DNA from: Gloeopeniophorella convolvens
Taxonomy: Eukaryota; Basidiomycota; Agaricomycetes; Russulales
Length of the DNA stretch: 22,181 nucleotides
Direction of reading: 5' to 3'
NCBI GenBank assembly: GCA_022496205.1
Contig: WTXD01000172.1
Location: 1 to 22,181 of the forward strand
In this document: positions 1 to 10,153 of the stretch, in pieces
How positions within the stretch are numbered: the first letter of the stretch is position 1
Layout: the number at the start of each line of letters is the position of its first letter
The notes under the pieces: model-generated
Told to the model about the DNA's origin: nothing
The model's input: only the letters and a program-made list of their open reading frames with translations
The model's database searches: none
Program-made: the position numbers and the translations under genes

Positions 1-1927
1 GTCCTCCACTTCGACGTGTTCGTGATCTCCTCCCTCACCTGGCAGCATAGGAGGTCCCAATGGGCGTGCCATCCTCCGTCCACTTGCGGAAGTCTTGGTC
101 ATAACCGGCGAGGATCCTGTGGTACGCCTTCCTCTTCTCGGCAATGACTTCGACGTCGTCGTGGAGCACTTCCCATATTGGACTCGTCGACTTTGAGTTG
201 CTGATGCTGTGGCGGTGGCGTGCATAATCGCGCGCGAAAGAGTCTCCGCATTTGTCGCAGGAGAACAACATGTCGGGTGCACCTCGCACTGTGAGCAGTG
301 CCGCCGAAAGTCGGCGCGTGTCGCGAAAGCTACCTTTGGACACAACTTGCACTTGAGCGTCGTCATCATGCCACACCTGAGCTCGTCCTGCGTCACCATC
401 AAGAGCGCCAATTCCTTCGGCATCAGATCCTCCTGGAGTGCCTGGACGGGGAATGGACCGCTTGCTGTTCCATTCCCGGAGCTTGCTCTTGTCCTGTCCT
501 TGCGTCGCTTGCTCTTCACCCACCCACCCTCTGCACTACCCACCCCTCCCCTCCAAGGGATCCTGCCAATGCCTGTGAGACTCTCGGTCCCCTAGCGGTT
601 GGCGGAATATTCCTTGTGCGGTGATCACAATGCGCATTCGTGCATCATTGTCCACCGACTTTGATATTTGGTTAATCGTCTTGGGTTCTAGAAGCGGGTG
701 ATTTCCGGGCCCTCTTCGAAGGCCAGCCACTCCTTTGAACCAGTCGCTGCTTTGGCCTTTTGCGTGGCCTTGACCCCGACGCGGCGCTGACATCTTCACG
801 GACTTCCCAGCCGCTGTCATCATGGGTGTCAAGCTCTTGATGGACCCGCTTCTCGAGGACAGTGGCTGACTGCCCACTCTCGCTGTGCGCCACCGCAGCG
901 ATGGGCAGGACGCCAGGGATGGTGGGAGACATGAAGTGGGCCTGCATGGTATCCCTGTAAAATCAACATCAGCATGTGAGATTCTGCCGAGATGCTGATT
1001 ACACACATGCTGTTGGTACCGGAGATGGATTGATGTTCAAGTCGGGTGGCTTGTGCGCTCTGACAGGCATAGCTGGCGCCCCCATATTACTGACAGGAGG
1101 AAGCCATGGTGGCTGCGTTGGCAGGCCCGAGTCAAACAAGTTGAGCTCGATGGCGGCAGCCCTCTGCATGATCGTGCCTCCAGGTTGTTGGTCTAGAGGA
1201 CACAAGGGTGAACTACAGCACAGCTAGAGTCGATGCCACACACTTACATAGTGCGGCAAAGACGGCAAAGGAGGTAAGCCTGACGTAGTGATGAAATTGG
1301 GGTGGCTGGCGTGCGCAGGGAAAGGTGAATAGAAACTAAAACCGTTATGATCGGTCTGAGCGCGAAGGCAGGTAAACACGAAGGACGTGAAAGCGTACCT
1401 TGGGCGACGGCAGGCGGAAAGAGATCTGGGACCTGTAGCACGCTTAATGTGAGCGACGCTCTCACCCGATGATACAACCGACTGCACTTACAGGCTGAAG
1501 AGGGTAGAAGGGACTGACGCTCGAATAATCGAGGGCGAATGGGAGAGTAGGCTCGGGAGCAAAGGTCCGGGTGGCATGGGCGTAAGTGGCATTGGTCGGG
1601 TGGTGAGATGTGTTCCCAGGGTTGACAGCTACGTGACTCGTCCACTCGTCGGAACCCTGTGGCATCCTCGAAAGTGAGTGGCATGCCACCTTACAGACGT
1701 TTCGGATACTCACAGCGTTGCTAAGGCCCCGAGAGCGACGAAGTGGTGGACAGGTGTTCCGGCGAGGGAGGATGGTGCATGTTGAACTCGAGTGGGGCAA
1801 CGCCGAGCTCAGCGAGGAACTCATCGACCAGAGCACAATCGAAAGCGATAGGGCCGGCATACGACTGCGGTGGCACGTTGTCCAGTAGGATATTGTCGGA
1901 GAAGAGCGTTGTTTGGGAATAGTTCAT
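1..1927 (-). CDS. C2H2-type zinc-finger transcription-factor-like protein, partial, frame broken by small indels
   Basis: Probable nuclear DNA-binding regulator. The start at 1927 has a good context (CACCATG) after a CT-rich leader, with a TATA-like site about 110 nt upstream. Exons I can place: 1714-1927, 1492-1666, 1399-1432, 1248-1335, 1003-1192, about 954-540, then a 3' exon from about 560 to 36. The N-terminal half is low-complexity and rich in Pro, Ser and His. A basic nuclear-localisation-like stretch (VKSKRRKDRTR) precedes two zinc fingers. Finger 1 is at about 345-290 (CKLC, Phe, Phe, then His and Cys); finger 2 is at about 255-200 (CDKC, Phe, then HRH). The last codons before a TGA at 35-37 overlap a good splice donor (CAG then GTGAGG), so the gene probably continues off the left edge. 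Several exon joins need one extra base to stay in frame. The family and target are not known. Confidence 0.55.
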
Positions 1928-1969
1928 GGTGACTAGGGAGAGAGAGGAGGAGTTCAAGATGAGGATACC

Positions 1970-1994
1970 GTGGTGGTAGTGGTAGTGGTGGTGG
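1970..1994. repeat. GTG/GTA trinucleotide microsatellite
   Basis: A short imperfect run of GTG and GTA triplets. On the minus strand it reads CAC/TAC and lies in the 5' leader of the zinc-finger gene, between its TATA-like site and its ATG. Confidence 0.7.
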
Positions 1995-2033
1995 ACGAAG
2001 TGATGTGGACGAAGGAGAACTTGCGGGACACCA

Positions 2034-2045
2034 GCCTTTTATTGG
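2034..2045 (-). promoter_or_regulatory. TATA-like element with overlapping CCAAT, zinc-finger gene
   Basis: On the minus strand this reads CCAATAAAAGGC, about 108 nt upstream of the ATG at 1927. The spacing matches the TATA-like elements of two other genes in this window. Assigned by sequence and spacing only. Confidence 0.4.
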
Positions 2046-3693
2046 CGCTCCGGCGTCCCAAAGAAGGTAGGTGCTCTTTCATCTCGGCTAGGTGTCCAGA
2101 TTCTCCACAGCGCTCCCGCGTAACGTCCCTCGAGGTGCGTGGCTCAGGTGCCATTTCAAGCAACAGACAATCCTGTGCGCGAACATCTCGAACGTCTTAG
2201 AGGTGACCAAGCAACAATCAAGATTCGACTAAGATCTATAGCCTCGTGCCCTGATGTGGTTAGTTGAAGTGGGCCCTCGCGTCCACTGAGTTGTCACGAT
2301 CTTAACTTCAACACTATCTGCGACGCAGGAGTCAGCTCAATTGCTGAAGATGCAGTGTCTCTCACCACTAGCCTATCAGGCTTGTACTTTCAAACAGCAA
2401 GATCTTGGAAATGAGGTGCGTTAGAGTGCGTTCCCTCCGAACACATCACGGGTCGAGGTCCAAGCCACAGCTCTAGACGAGCACATTAGGCTGAGGTAGC
2501 CCGACATATCTCCGAGGAAGACCTCGCAGAGCACAAAGGAGTCTATCAGCAATCGGAATCTCCAGACAAAGGCCCACCAGTCAAGTATCGGCCTCCGCCC
2601 TTCGATGCGCGCAGGCCAAACGCATCACAGCCCGTGGCAGACTGAAACAGGGCCGCAAGCCTCGACGATGCTGCCTTGCTGCTTTCAATGTCCGCACTCA
2701 ATTCGCGCGAAAGCAGTGACAGCAGGCTACGCATTGACACAACGACACGTGTGATACGCATGGCGCTGCATGGCACCTCGGGGCCAGTGCATGCACGACA
2801 GAGCGGACCCTGACGAGCAGAGTCTCATGAATTTGCATGCAATCTCTTGCCACAACGTCGTGAGCACATCGCGAAAGGAAGAAAAGCATGCTGTCCGAAT
2901 GCACACCTGCGTGAACACGACTACCCTGTTGCTCGAAGTTACTCCTCGCGGTTCCATCCCAGCTCTTTGATGAGGATTTGCGGTTCGTCCTTCGGAAATA
3001 GCAAGCGGTGACCTTGTTATGGCACCAAGGAAAGCACGAAGATTATGAGGCCACATGCATCTGGACTTGTGCAATTGACCTGAGCCTTGGGCGTACCAGT
3101 GTGAGAGCACGCCGCTGCCCGCAGCAAGTTGTTTCCGCTGGCGCACGGCTGGCGAGGGCTGGCGGCGCTCCCGGGGCGCCCGCCAACTGCCGAACAAGCT
3201 GAGCCGTGCAGCGTGCAGCATATACCCCTCGCACATTCCTCTCTCATCATGCATCACCTCTCATAGAGGCCGCTCGAAATGCATGCATCCTGAAATTATG
3301 CGACCTCCCTATCGTCCGCCAAATACTTCCAGCCGCGAAATTCTAATTCCGAGTTGACAATCCTCGAGGGACACGTTTCGAGCGGGAATGACACTCCAAC
3401 GCCCTCCTTCACTAGCATAAGCACGCCGGCATTGCATTCAGGTGCTAACTCAAGTGCGAGTACAATCATTTACCTCCAAATTTAACCTTACGAAGGACGC
3501 CCCAGATAGTATGGCTTGGACGACGGATGCTCTAGTCCAATCCCTAGTTCAAAGATAGGCCATCATCATCTTGATTGCGAGAAACGAATGGACAAACAGC
3601 CGGCATTTTGGGATCGTTCTATCACATTCACACAGCAGAGGGGATCATTACAGGGTAGGGAAGGCAGTCCATATACACAACCTCTGACGTCCC
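2046..3693. other. Gene-poor spacer, no supported gene
   Basis: About 1.6 kb between the promoter of the zinc-finger gene and the 3' end of the first ankyrin-MYND gene. Only short open frames occur. One on the minus strand (2546-2776) has a plausible amphipathic composition but no motif, no recognisable partner exon and no family I know. No tRNA, repeat array or transposon end was seen. Confidence 0.5.
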
Positions 3694-5066
3694 TTAGAAG
3701 GGCTGGTCCGCTAGAACGTCGTCAATCTTGATCACAAGCTCGTCTTTGCTCTTCAACTCTGCAGCGAAATACGCCTTCCTGCCGAATGTACCCTTCTGGC
3801 GTACGATCCGAAACATACGGTCCCAGGCGTCAGGCGCGTCGTCCCGCATCAGCTGGCAAACCATTTCGCGCTTCGAGTCGTACACCAGGGCGGGGAAGAT
3901 CCCATCAGGCGTCATCTGCACTTTGATTACCATCTTCTTAGGATACTCCAATGTCGCTTCTTGGAGAGTCTGGCCGCTGCGCGTCGGTTTGTTGGACACG
4001 CCAGGGAACCCAGAGAACGTGCGCCTGACGTCTTGCATTGGAACCATACTCGTGTGCATGGCCCCGTTATAGCGTGGCCTCACAGTGACGGTGTTGGAGG
4101 AAGAAAATGGCTTGCACGTGGGTTTGTGCCTCGGCCAGTCATGCCCTGATCGAGGCATCAGTGAGTTGAGGCGTGGCTAGACACATCACCACTCACTTTG
4201 GCATGCCGTAGAGCAGTAGCGCACGGTATGGCATGCCTTGCAGAACTTGAGCGATTCTTCCTGGCCGCAGACTGCGCACCCTCTCTCTCCCAGGGGCACT
4301 TGCTCTCCAGCACGACGGCGTTCCCACTTGTGAATTATGGCTGTGACCTTCGGGCCAGCGCCATCGTAACCTTCTCGCGCAGCGAAGCCATCTGCGTCGC
4401 GGATGTCGAGGTCCGCGCCAGCCTCCATGAGTACGTCGACAGCTTTGGAATATGCGGCCTCGATTGCTCCGACAATTGGAGTCCTCCCGTAGATGTCGAT
4501 GTGGTTGACGTTCGCACCGTGCTCGAGCAGCAGGCGCGTAAGATTCGCGTTGTCCTGGGGTACCATCGTGGCGTGGCTCAAAGCTGTGTACCGGCAGATG
4601 TCTGGAACGTCCGGGGGGCAACCGTTCATCAACAGGAGCTTGAGAGATGCGGCGTGGAGGTGCCGCGCGGAGAGTTCCCCTGCTGCAAACAGTCTTTGGC
4701 TTCCGATCACAAGCAGCGTCGCATATCCAAGCTTGTACGGCGTCTCAGTGCCTTCTAACGGAGGTGCTTGGCCAGTCTCTAAGGCCTGGAGAAGAGCGTC
4801 AGACATCTGTCTCGGATGAAGTGAGTGTTCCGACCCTTTGATGCCTTGAATGTCCCCCAAAGTAACATAACGCGGCGAAGTGATTCAGCAGCCCAGGGTC
4901 GCACCTGGCAGAGTCTAGTTTACAAAGTGCCAAAGCACACGACTCAGCATGTATCAAGGTGAAAGAGGAGACGTGACGCACTTGTCATGTAAAGTTCGTA
5001 CAGTCTGTCACCTCCCCAGAATGTGTCAAGGACGTCATCTCCAGCCTCGGCAATAAGCTCTAGCAT
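3694..5066 (-). CDS. Ankyrin-repeat/MYND zinc-finger protein, diverged copy (paralogue 4)
   Basis: Predicted 401 residues from four exons (4982-5066, 4835-4914, 4197-4785, 3694-4145) with introns of 67, 49 and 51 bp. The exons join in frame, and exon 2 is exactly 80 nt as in the three neighbours. The middle holds ankyrin-like helices (HGANVNHIDIYGRTPIVGAI and following). The MYND finger has Cys225, 228, 237, 240, 246 and 250, His258 and Cys262. MYND fingers usually bind short proline-containing peptides, so a protein-interaction role is likely but the partner is unknown. The C-terminal part of about 140 residues ends in DDVLADQPF, a tail shared by all copies. The start is uncertain: the neighbours begin 16 residues earlier, but here that stretch has no ATG and an in-frame TAA lies just upstream. 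I used the first in-frame ATG, which aligns with Met17 of the others. Confidence 0.75.
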
Positions 5067-5480
5067 ATAGGGTGTGCAAACAAAGCCGCCGCCGCCAATA
5101 GAAGTCTCAGAAAATTTCCAACGAGTTTAATCAAAGGCGTGCGCGCAGGATAGAAGATGAGTGAGGGCTAGAGGGATTTGGATGGGAAATAGTCGACAAG
5201 GTAACAAGATCTACAGGTGTGCGCTTTGAAAGAACAGTAGTACAAAATATCAGCTCCTAGCTTAAGGATAAGTCCATTAAGACCACATTGCGAAATAAGG
5301 GTGGTATTTACTAACCAAGTGTACTCCTAGGGCGAAATATACCAAGGGAATAAAAGGGGTGCGTGAAAAGATGGCACAAAGGTGCTATGCTATGCAGTGG
5401 CCTTCGACCGCGGATCCCCCGGCCGGAAGCGAAAACCATATCCACTCTGTAAGGCTAGGGCACACCAATAATCTCGCGAA
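5067..5480. other. Intergenic: upstream region of paralogue 4
   Basis: About 400 bp between the start of paralogue 4 and the duplicated unit to the right. It is AT-rich around 5220-5370, has no coding frame I can support, and presumably holds the paralogue 4 promoter. I see no clear similarity to the promoters of the other three copies, in line with the older divergence of this gene. Confidence 0.4.
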
Positions 5481-5700
5481 CCGCGACTCAATCGCGACCC
5501 CTCATGCAGCGCCTTGCGCTCCGTGCGGCGGCGTATAAGTTCGACGGCCTAGTTTGATGGGGTATCACAATAGCCACAACCCGACTACAGTAGCCTGAAT
5601 TGCCACCCATTCCGTCCAAATACAGCGAAGACGATATCGTAACGCGAAGAACCGAGAAAACGCGGAATGCAAAGACTAGCCATCCCAAGTAAAGCAACCC

Positions 5701-7117
5701 CTAGAAGGGCTGTTCACCGAGAATGTCGTCCACTTTGATGACCAGTTCGTCCTCGTTCCTGAGATCCGCGGCGAAGTAAGCCTTGAGACCACTGAAGCCC
5801 TTGGTCCGCACGATCTCCGTCATGCGATCGAAAACTTCAGGAGAATCCTCCCGGTTCAACTGACAGGCCAGCTGGCGCTTCGAGTCGTACACGAGAGAAG
5901 GCATAGTCGAAGATGTAGGCGAAATCTGCACCTTGATGATCATCTTTTTCGGGAATTCTGACGGTAGATTGAACACACGCTGCCTGCGTTCTGAGGCGGC
6001 TGGACGGAACCCTGTGACCAAGCGTGCAATATCCTGCATAGGAACCAGAATCTGGTGCTGATCGTCAAAGCGTGGCTTGAAAGTGAGGGTGTTGGTGGGG
6101 GAGAAAGGTTTGCACGTCTTCTTATGCTCCTTCCAATTTTCCTCTGTGACCATCATCAGTACAAAACATATGATGGTTCGGCGCACACTTACTTTGGCAC
6201 TCGGGAGAGCAGTAGCGTACAACATAGCATGCAGCGCAGAACCTCTGCTTGTCCTCCTTCCCGCATACGCTGCAACCTTGTTCGCCCAGGAGGGCTTGCT
6301 CTCCAGCACGGCGACGCTCCCACTTGCGAATGACAGCGGCGACCTTTGGGCCGGCCTTGTCGGAGATCTTCCGCGGGACCCACTGGTCGCCGTCCTTGAT
6401 GTCCAGGCTGGCTCCGCCTTCCATCAGGACGTCCACCGCCTTCGAATGCGCGGCCATGATTGCGCCGCTGACCGCGACCATCCCAAGTATATCCTGGTGG
6501 TTCACGTCTGCGCCATGTTGAATAAGAATGCGGGCCACGTCCGCATTATCTTGAGGAATAGTCGAGGCGTGTGCCAAAGCTGTGTATCTGCAGATGTCCT
6601 CGACGTCCGGCGGGCAGCCGCTCATGAGCAAGAATTTGAGGGTCGCAGCATGTAGGGGTTTGGGGCCACCACCGTGCTGTGATATCCTCTGGCTTCCGCT
6701 CGCGACCAACGTCGCGTACCCGAATCGGAACGGCGTCTCAGTATTCGAGAGTTGAGGTGCCTCGCCGTTCTTAACAGCCTACGCGGTGCGCCCTGAGATC
6801 AACGAGCCAGGAGGACAGACAGGAAATCTACAACCTTCATCACACCTTCAAGGTGCCCAAAATAGCACATCATAGCGAATGGATTGAGCAACAAAGGGTT
6901 GAATTCAAGAGTGCCTACTCGCAGGTATCCGATGCACGGCCTCTTATCAGACACATCACGGAGAAATGGGAGTTAACGTACACTCTTGATAAATCTTACG
7001 AAGTTCTTGCCCTCCTCCCTTGAACGATGACAGGAATCCGTCCCCAGCCCTTGCTATCAGGGTAGCCATTCGCGGGGGTACAGAAAGACCAGCGCTCCCC
7101 ATAGTGAAATTCGACAT
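5701..7117 (-). CDS. Ankyrin-repeat/MYND zinc-finger protein (paralogue 3)
   Basis: Predicted 414 residues in four exons (6982-7117, 6835-6914, 6193-6778, 5701-6143). The introns are 67, 56 and 49 bp and all joins keep frame. The start MSNFTMGSAG is shared with paralogues 1 and 2. Exon 2 encodes a conserved segment containing LLNPFAMMCYFGHLEGVMK. Exon 3 carries ankyrin-like repeats (about residues 115-210; HGADVNHQDI, then GGASLDIKDGD) and most of the MYND finger. Intron 3 splits the finger just after the CQ motif, and exon 4 supplies the remaining W..H...C. The C-terminal domain has no name I know. This is the only one of the three recent copies with a clear TATA-like site. Exon 1 has one extra codon and exon 4 is three codons shorter than in copies 1 and 2. 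Appears intact. Function is inferred only as a protein-interaction role. Confidence 0.85.
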
Positions 7118-7213
7118 GGCTGAATCTTGCAGAGATATCGTCAGGAACGCGCGGAATTGAGTGATGGAATTGCTGGTTTGTAAAGGTAAATTAAGAGAAG
7201 AAGCGCGGTGGCA

Positions 7214-7237
7214 GCTTTTATGACTGCGACTCACGTG
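7214..7237 (-). promoter_or_regulatory. TATA-like site and E-box upstream of paralogue 3
   Basis: On the minus strand CATAAAAGC lies about 100 nt upstream of the ATG at 7117, next to an E-box CACGTG (7232-7237). The E-box is kept in the two sister copies at 9500-9505 and 11701-11706, 115-124 nt upstream of their starts. The TATA-like site is not kept in them. Role inferred from position and conservation. Confidence 0.4.
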
Positions 7238-7950
7238 CAGAAAATGGGGAAAGTGTCACGATGCCGCGGACGATCGAGCTTGTGGTTTGTGGCCCGGCGT
7301 GGCCCTCGGTTCATTTGAGGTAGGCTTTATTGGACCGAGAGCCAGGTGATAACCTATGCCCCGCGCAGACGGGACAAGCTTTGCGATAAAAACATTTGAA
7401 GGAGTTTTTGATATAGCGCGCGGGGAAAGGAATGCTCAAACAAGTGCTGCAGTACACGGAGGTTGCTTGCTGAGTCGAGAAAGAGAGGCGGATGTAGAAT
7501 TACGTGATATGTGCGCTTCGTGATCGATATCCTCACTGACCTCATTGCGCACTACATCTCGGTTGCTGACGTCATCGCGATCCCACAGAGGACCTTTGGC
7601 AATGCAATATTGTGCGGCGTGTGCCATATGTATGTAGGTTCAACGGCCCATTTCTATGGTATTGCACTCTTGAAGCTTGAATATGCAGCTCAGTCATCCC
7701 AGGGAGCACAGATTCTAGACGCATTGCGCTAGCGCGCGCCGTGAGATACATTCAGAGGCAATTCGAGGACGCGAACATGTTCTTGTTCCACTACATAATG
7801 GACGGGGGCGGCTCATGTAAGGTATCACAGCGGCTGCAACCCGGTTGTGTACAGTAGTCTGAATTATCACCCGTTCCATCCAGACACAGCGAAGACGACA
7901 GCGCAGCGCGAGAAACCCGAGAGGACTGGGCATCCCAAGTCAAGCAACCC

Positions 7951-9376
7951 CTAGAAGGGTTGTTCAGCAAGAATGTCATCCACTTTGATTGCCAGTTCGT
8001 CCTCGCTCCTTGATTCCGCGGCGAAGTAAGCCTTGAGACCACCTAGGCCCTTCGTCCGCACAATTTCGGTCATGCGATCGAAAGCATCGGGGTCACTCTC
8101 CCGGGTCAATTGGCAGACTAGCTCGTGCTTCGAGTCGTACACGAGAGAAGGCATGGTCGGGGACGTAGACGAAACCTGCACTTTGACGATCTTCTTCTTC
8201 GGGAACTGAGACGGCAGATTGAATGCCCGTTGCTTGCGTTCCGAAGTAGCTGAACGGAATCCTATGGCTAAGCGTGCGGTCTCCTGCACGGGAACCAAAA
8301 AAGGAATCCCGAGCCGTGGATCAAAGCTGCACGGCTTGAAAGTAAGGGTATTGCTGGAAGAGAAAGGCTTGCACAACTTCTTATGCTCCTTCCAGTCGCT
8401 CTCTGGAACCATCGTCAGCGCGGAGTGTATATGTTAGCTTGACGCTTGCCTACTTTGGCACTCGGATGAACAGTAGCGCACGACGTAGCATGCGGAGCAA
8501 GATTTCATCTTTCCCTCCTTCCCGCATACGCCACATCCATCTTCACCCAGGAGGACCTCCTCCCCAGCACGCCGGCGCTCCCATTTACGAATGACAGCGG
8601 TGACCTTTGGGCCAACCTTGTGGGAGAGTTTTCGCGGGTCCCACTGGTCGCCGTCCTTGATATCAAGGTCAGCTCCTCCTTCCATCAGGACGTCCACCAC
8701 CTTGGAATGCGCGACCATGATTGCCCCGCCGATCGGAACCGTCCCATGTATGTCCTGGTGGTTCACGTTTGCACCATGTTGGATCAGAATGCGTGCTATG
8801 TCTGCATTGCCTCTGGGAATACTTGAAGCATGTGCCAAAGCTGTGAATCTGCAGATGTCCTCGACGTCCGGCGGGCAGCCACTCATAAGCAAGAATTTGA
8901 GCGTCGCGGCGTGAAAGAGTTTGGGGCCGCCGGGGTACTGCGATGCCCTCTGACTTCCGCACACGACCAATGTCGCGTACCCGAATCGGAACGGCGTCTC
9001 AGTATCTGAGAGTCGGGGCGCCTCGCCACTCTTGACAGCCTACGCAGTGAGCCCTAAGATCAGTAAGCCCGGGGAACCAGGCAGGAAATCTACAACCTTC
9101 ATCACACCTTCGAATTGCCCGAAATAGCACATCATAGCGAATGGATTGAGCAACGCTGAGTTGAACCTAAGAGTACCTAATTGCAGGTACCCGATGTACA
9201 GCCTCTTGTTAGGTGCGCTGCGGAGGAAAGGAAGTTCACGTACATTCTCGGTAAATTCTACTGAGCTCCTGCCCTCCCTCGGACCATGACAGAAGTCCGC
9301 TCCCTGCCCTTTCTACTAGGGCAGCCATCTGCGGCGATACAGAAAGACCAGCGCTGCCCATAGCGAGATTCGACAT
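7951..9376 (-). CDS. Ankyrin-repeat/MYND zinc-finger protein (paralogue 2)
   Basis: Predicted 416 residues in four exons (9244-9376, 9097-9176, 8454-9039, 7951-8402) with introns of 67, 57 and 51 bp; the coding length is 1251 nt with all phases matching. The start MSNLAMGSAG aligns with the other copies. Ankyrin-like repeats span about residues 114-208 (HGANVNHQDI, GGADLDIKDGD). The MYND finger uses Cys240, 243, 252, 255, 261 and 265, His273 and Cys277, a complete set of eight zinc ligands. The C-terminal domain (about 278-416) contains LVYDSKHELVCQL and ends in DDILAEQPF. Over 153 aligned C-terminal residues it differs from paralogue 1 at 31 positions by my count, so the duplication is recent but not fresh. 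No damage seen. A scaffold or adaptor role is inferred from the domains only. Confidence 0.87.
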
Positions 9377-9499
9377 GATTGAGTCCCTGGATCGCGGTGG
9401 TATTGCCAGGAAGGCGTGGGGTCGAACGGGATAAAAGGTAGCCTGTTAGAGTGTTGAACGAGGAAAAGAGGATGGCGAAGGCTTTCTACAACCACGATT

Positions 9500-9505
9500 C
9501 ACGTG
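9500..9505 (-). promoter_or_regulatory. E-box (CACGTG) upstream of paralogue 2
   Basis: Palindromic CACGTG 124 nt upstream of the ATG at 9376, embedded in a block conserved with paralogues 1 and 3. The position where paralogue 3 has a TATA-like site reads TGTAGAAAG here. Confidence 0.35.
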
Positions 9506-9538
9506 CAGGAAATGAGGAAGACGGCACAATGCCGCAGG

Positions 9539-9546
9539 GCGCCAAG
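9539..9546. other. Unoccupied integration site matching the 2.5-kb insertion
   Basis: The 8-mer GCGCCAAG occurs once here, between GCAGG on the left and GCTCGGGACAATTGAGT on the right. In the paralogue 1 promoter the same left flank ends at 11747 and the same right flank resumes at 14274. There the 8-mer is present twice, at 11740-11747 and 14266-14273, around the insertion. This is therefore the pre-insertion state preserved in a sister copy. Confidence 0.9.
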
Positions 9547-10153
9547 GCTCGGGACAATTGAGTCCGCGATGTGGCCTTCGATTCATTTGAGGCGAACTCT
9601 GTTGTTTTGAGAGCTAGACTGATAGGTGCCCGAAGCAATTGAGATTGACCTTGCGATGAAGACGGCCCGGACGACGAACACGAGTGTCTTGCGAGATTGC
9701 ATTGTTATTCGAGAAAGAAGTAGTATAGAATTTTATATACACAATTCTTGTGGCCGCGTCTGCTTGAACTTCACGTGGACACACTGGACTGGTGACCGAG
9801 TCTCTTACTGCGTTGGCGATGGCAAGCATGTACCTCAGTTTGACAGCCTATCTCAATACTGGGAATGCGCTCTTGAGGCTGAATATGCGGCTCAGTCAGA
9901 GAGAGCACGAGTCTAAATGTATTGCGTCCCTGGCCATAGCGCGTCGCGAGACACATTCGGGGGTGCGAACATATCCTTGTACCCCTACATAATGGACGGG
10001 GGCGGCTCATGTAAGGTATCACAGCGGCGGCGATCTGGCTACGGTACTTAGTCTGAATTATTACTCGTTCCGTCCAAACGCAGCGGAGACGACAGCGTGA
10101 CGCGAGATACCCGAAAATTTCAAGAAGACTAGCCATCTCAAGTCAAGCAACTC

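Noticed and set aside
2546..2776. A minus-strand 76-codon frame as a small gene
   Set aside because: Plausible composition only; no start context, no splice partners and no known family.
4198..4758. Long plus-strand frames opposite the ankyrin-MYND exons (also at 6077-6655 and 10827-11216)
   Set aside because: They mirror the real minus-strand exons and recur in each paralogue only because the coding strand is conserved.
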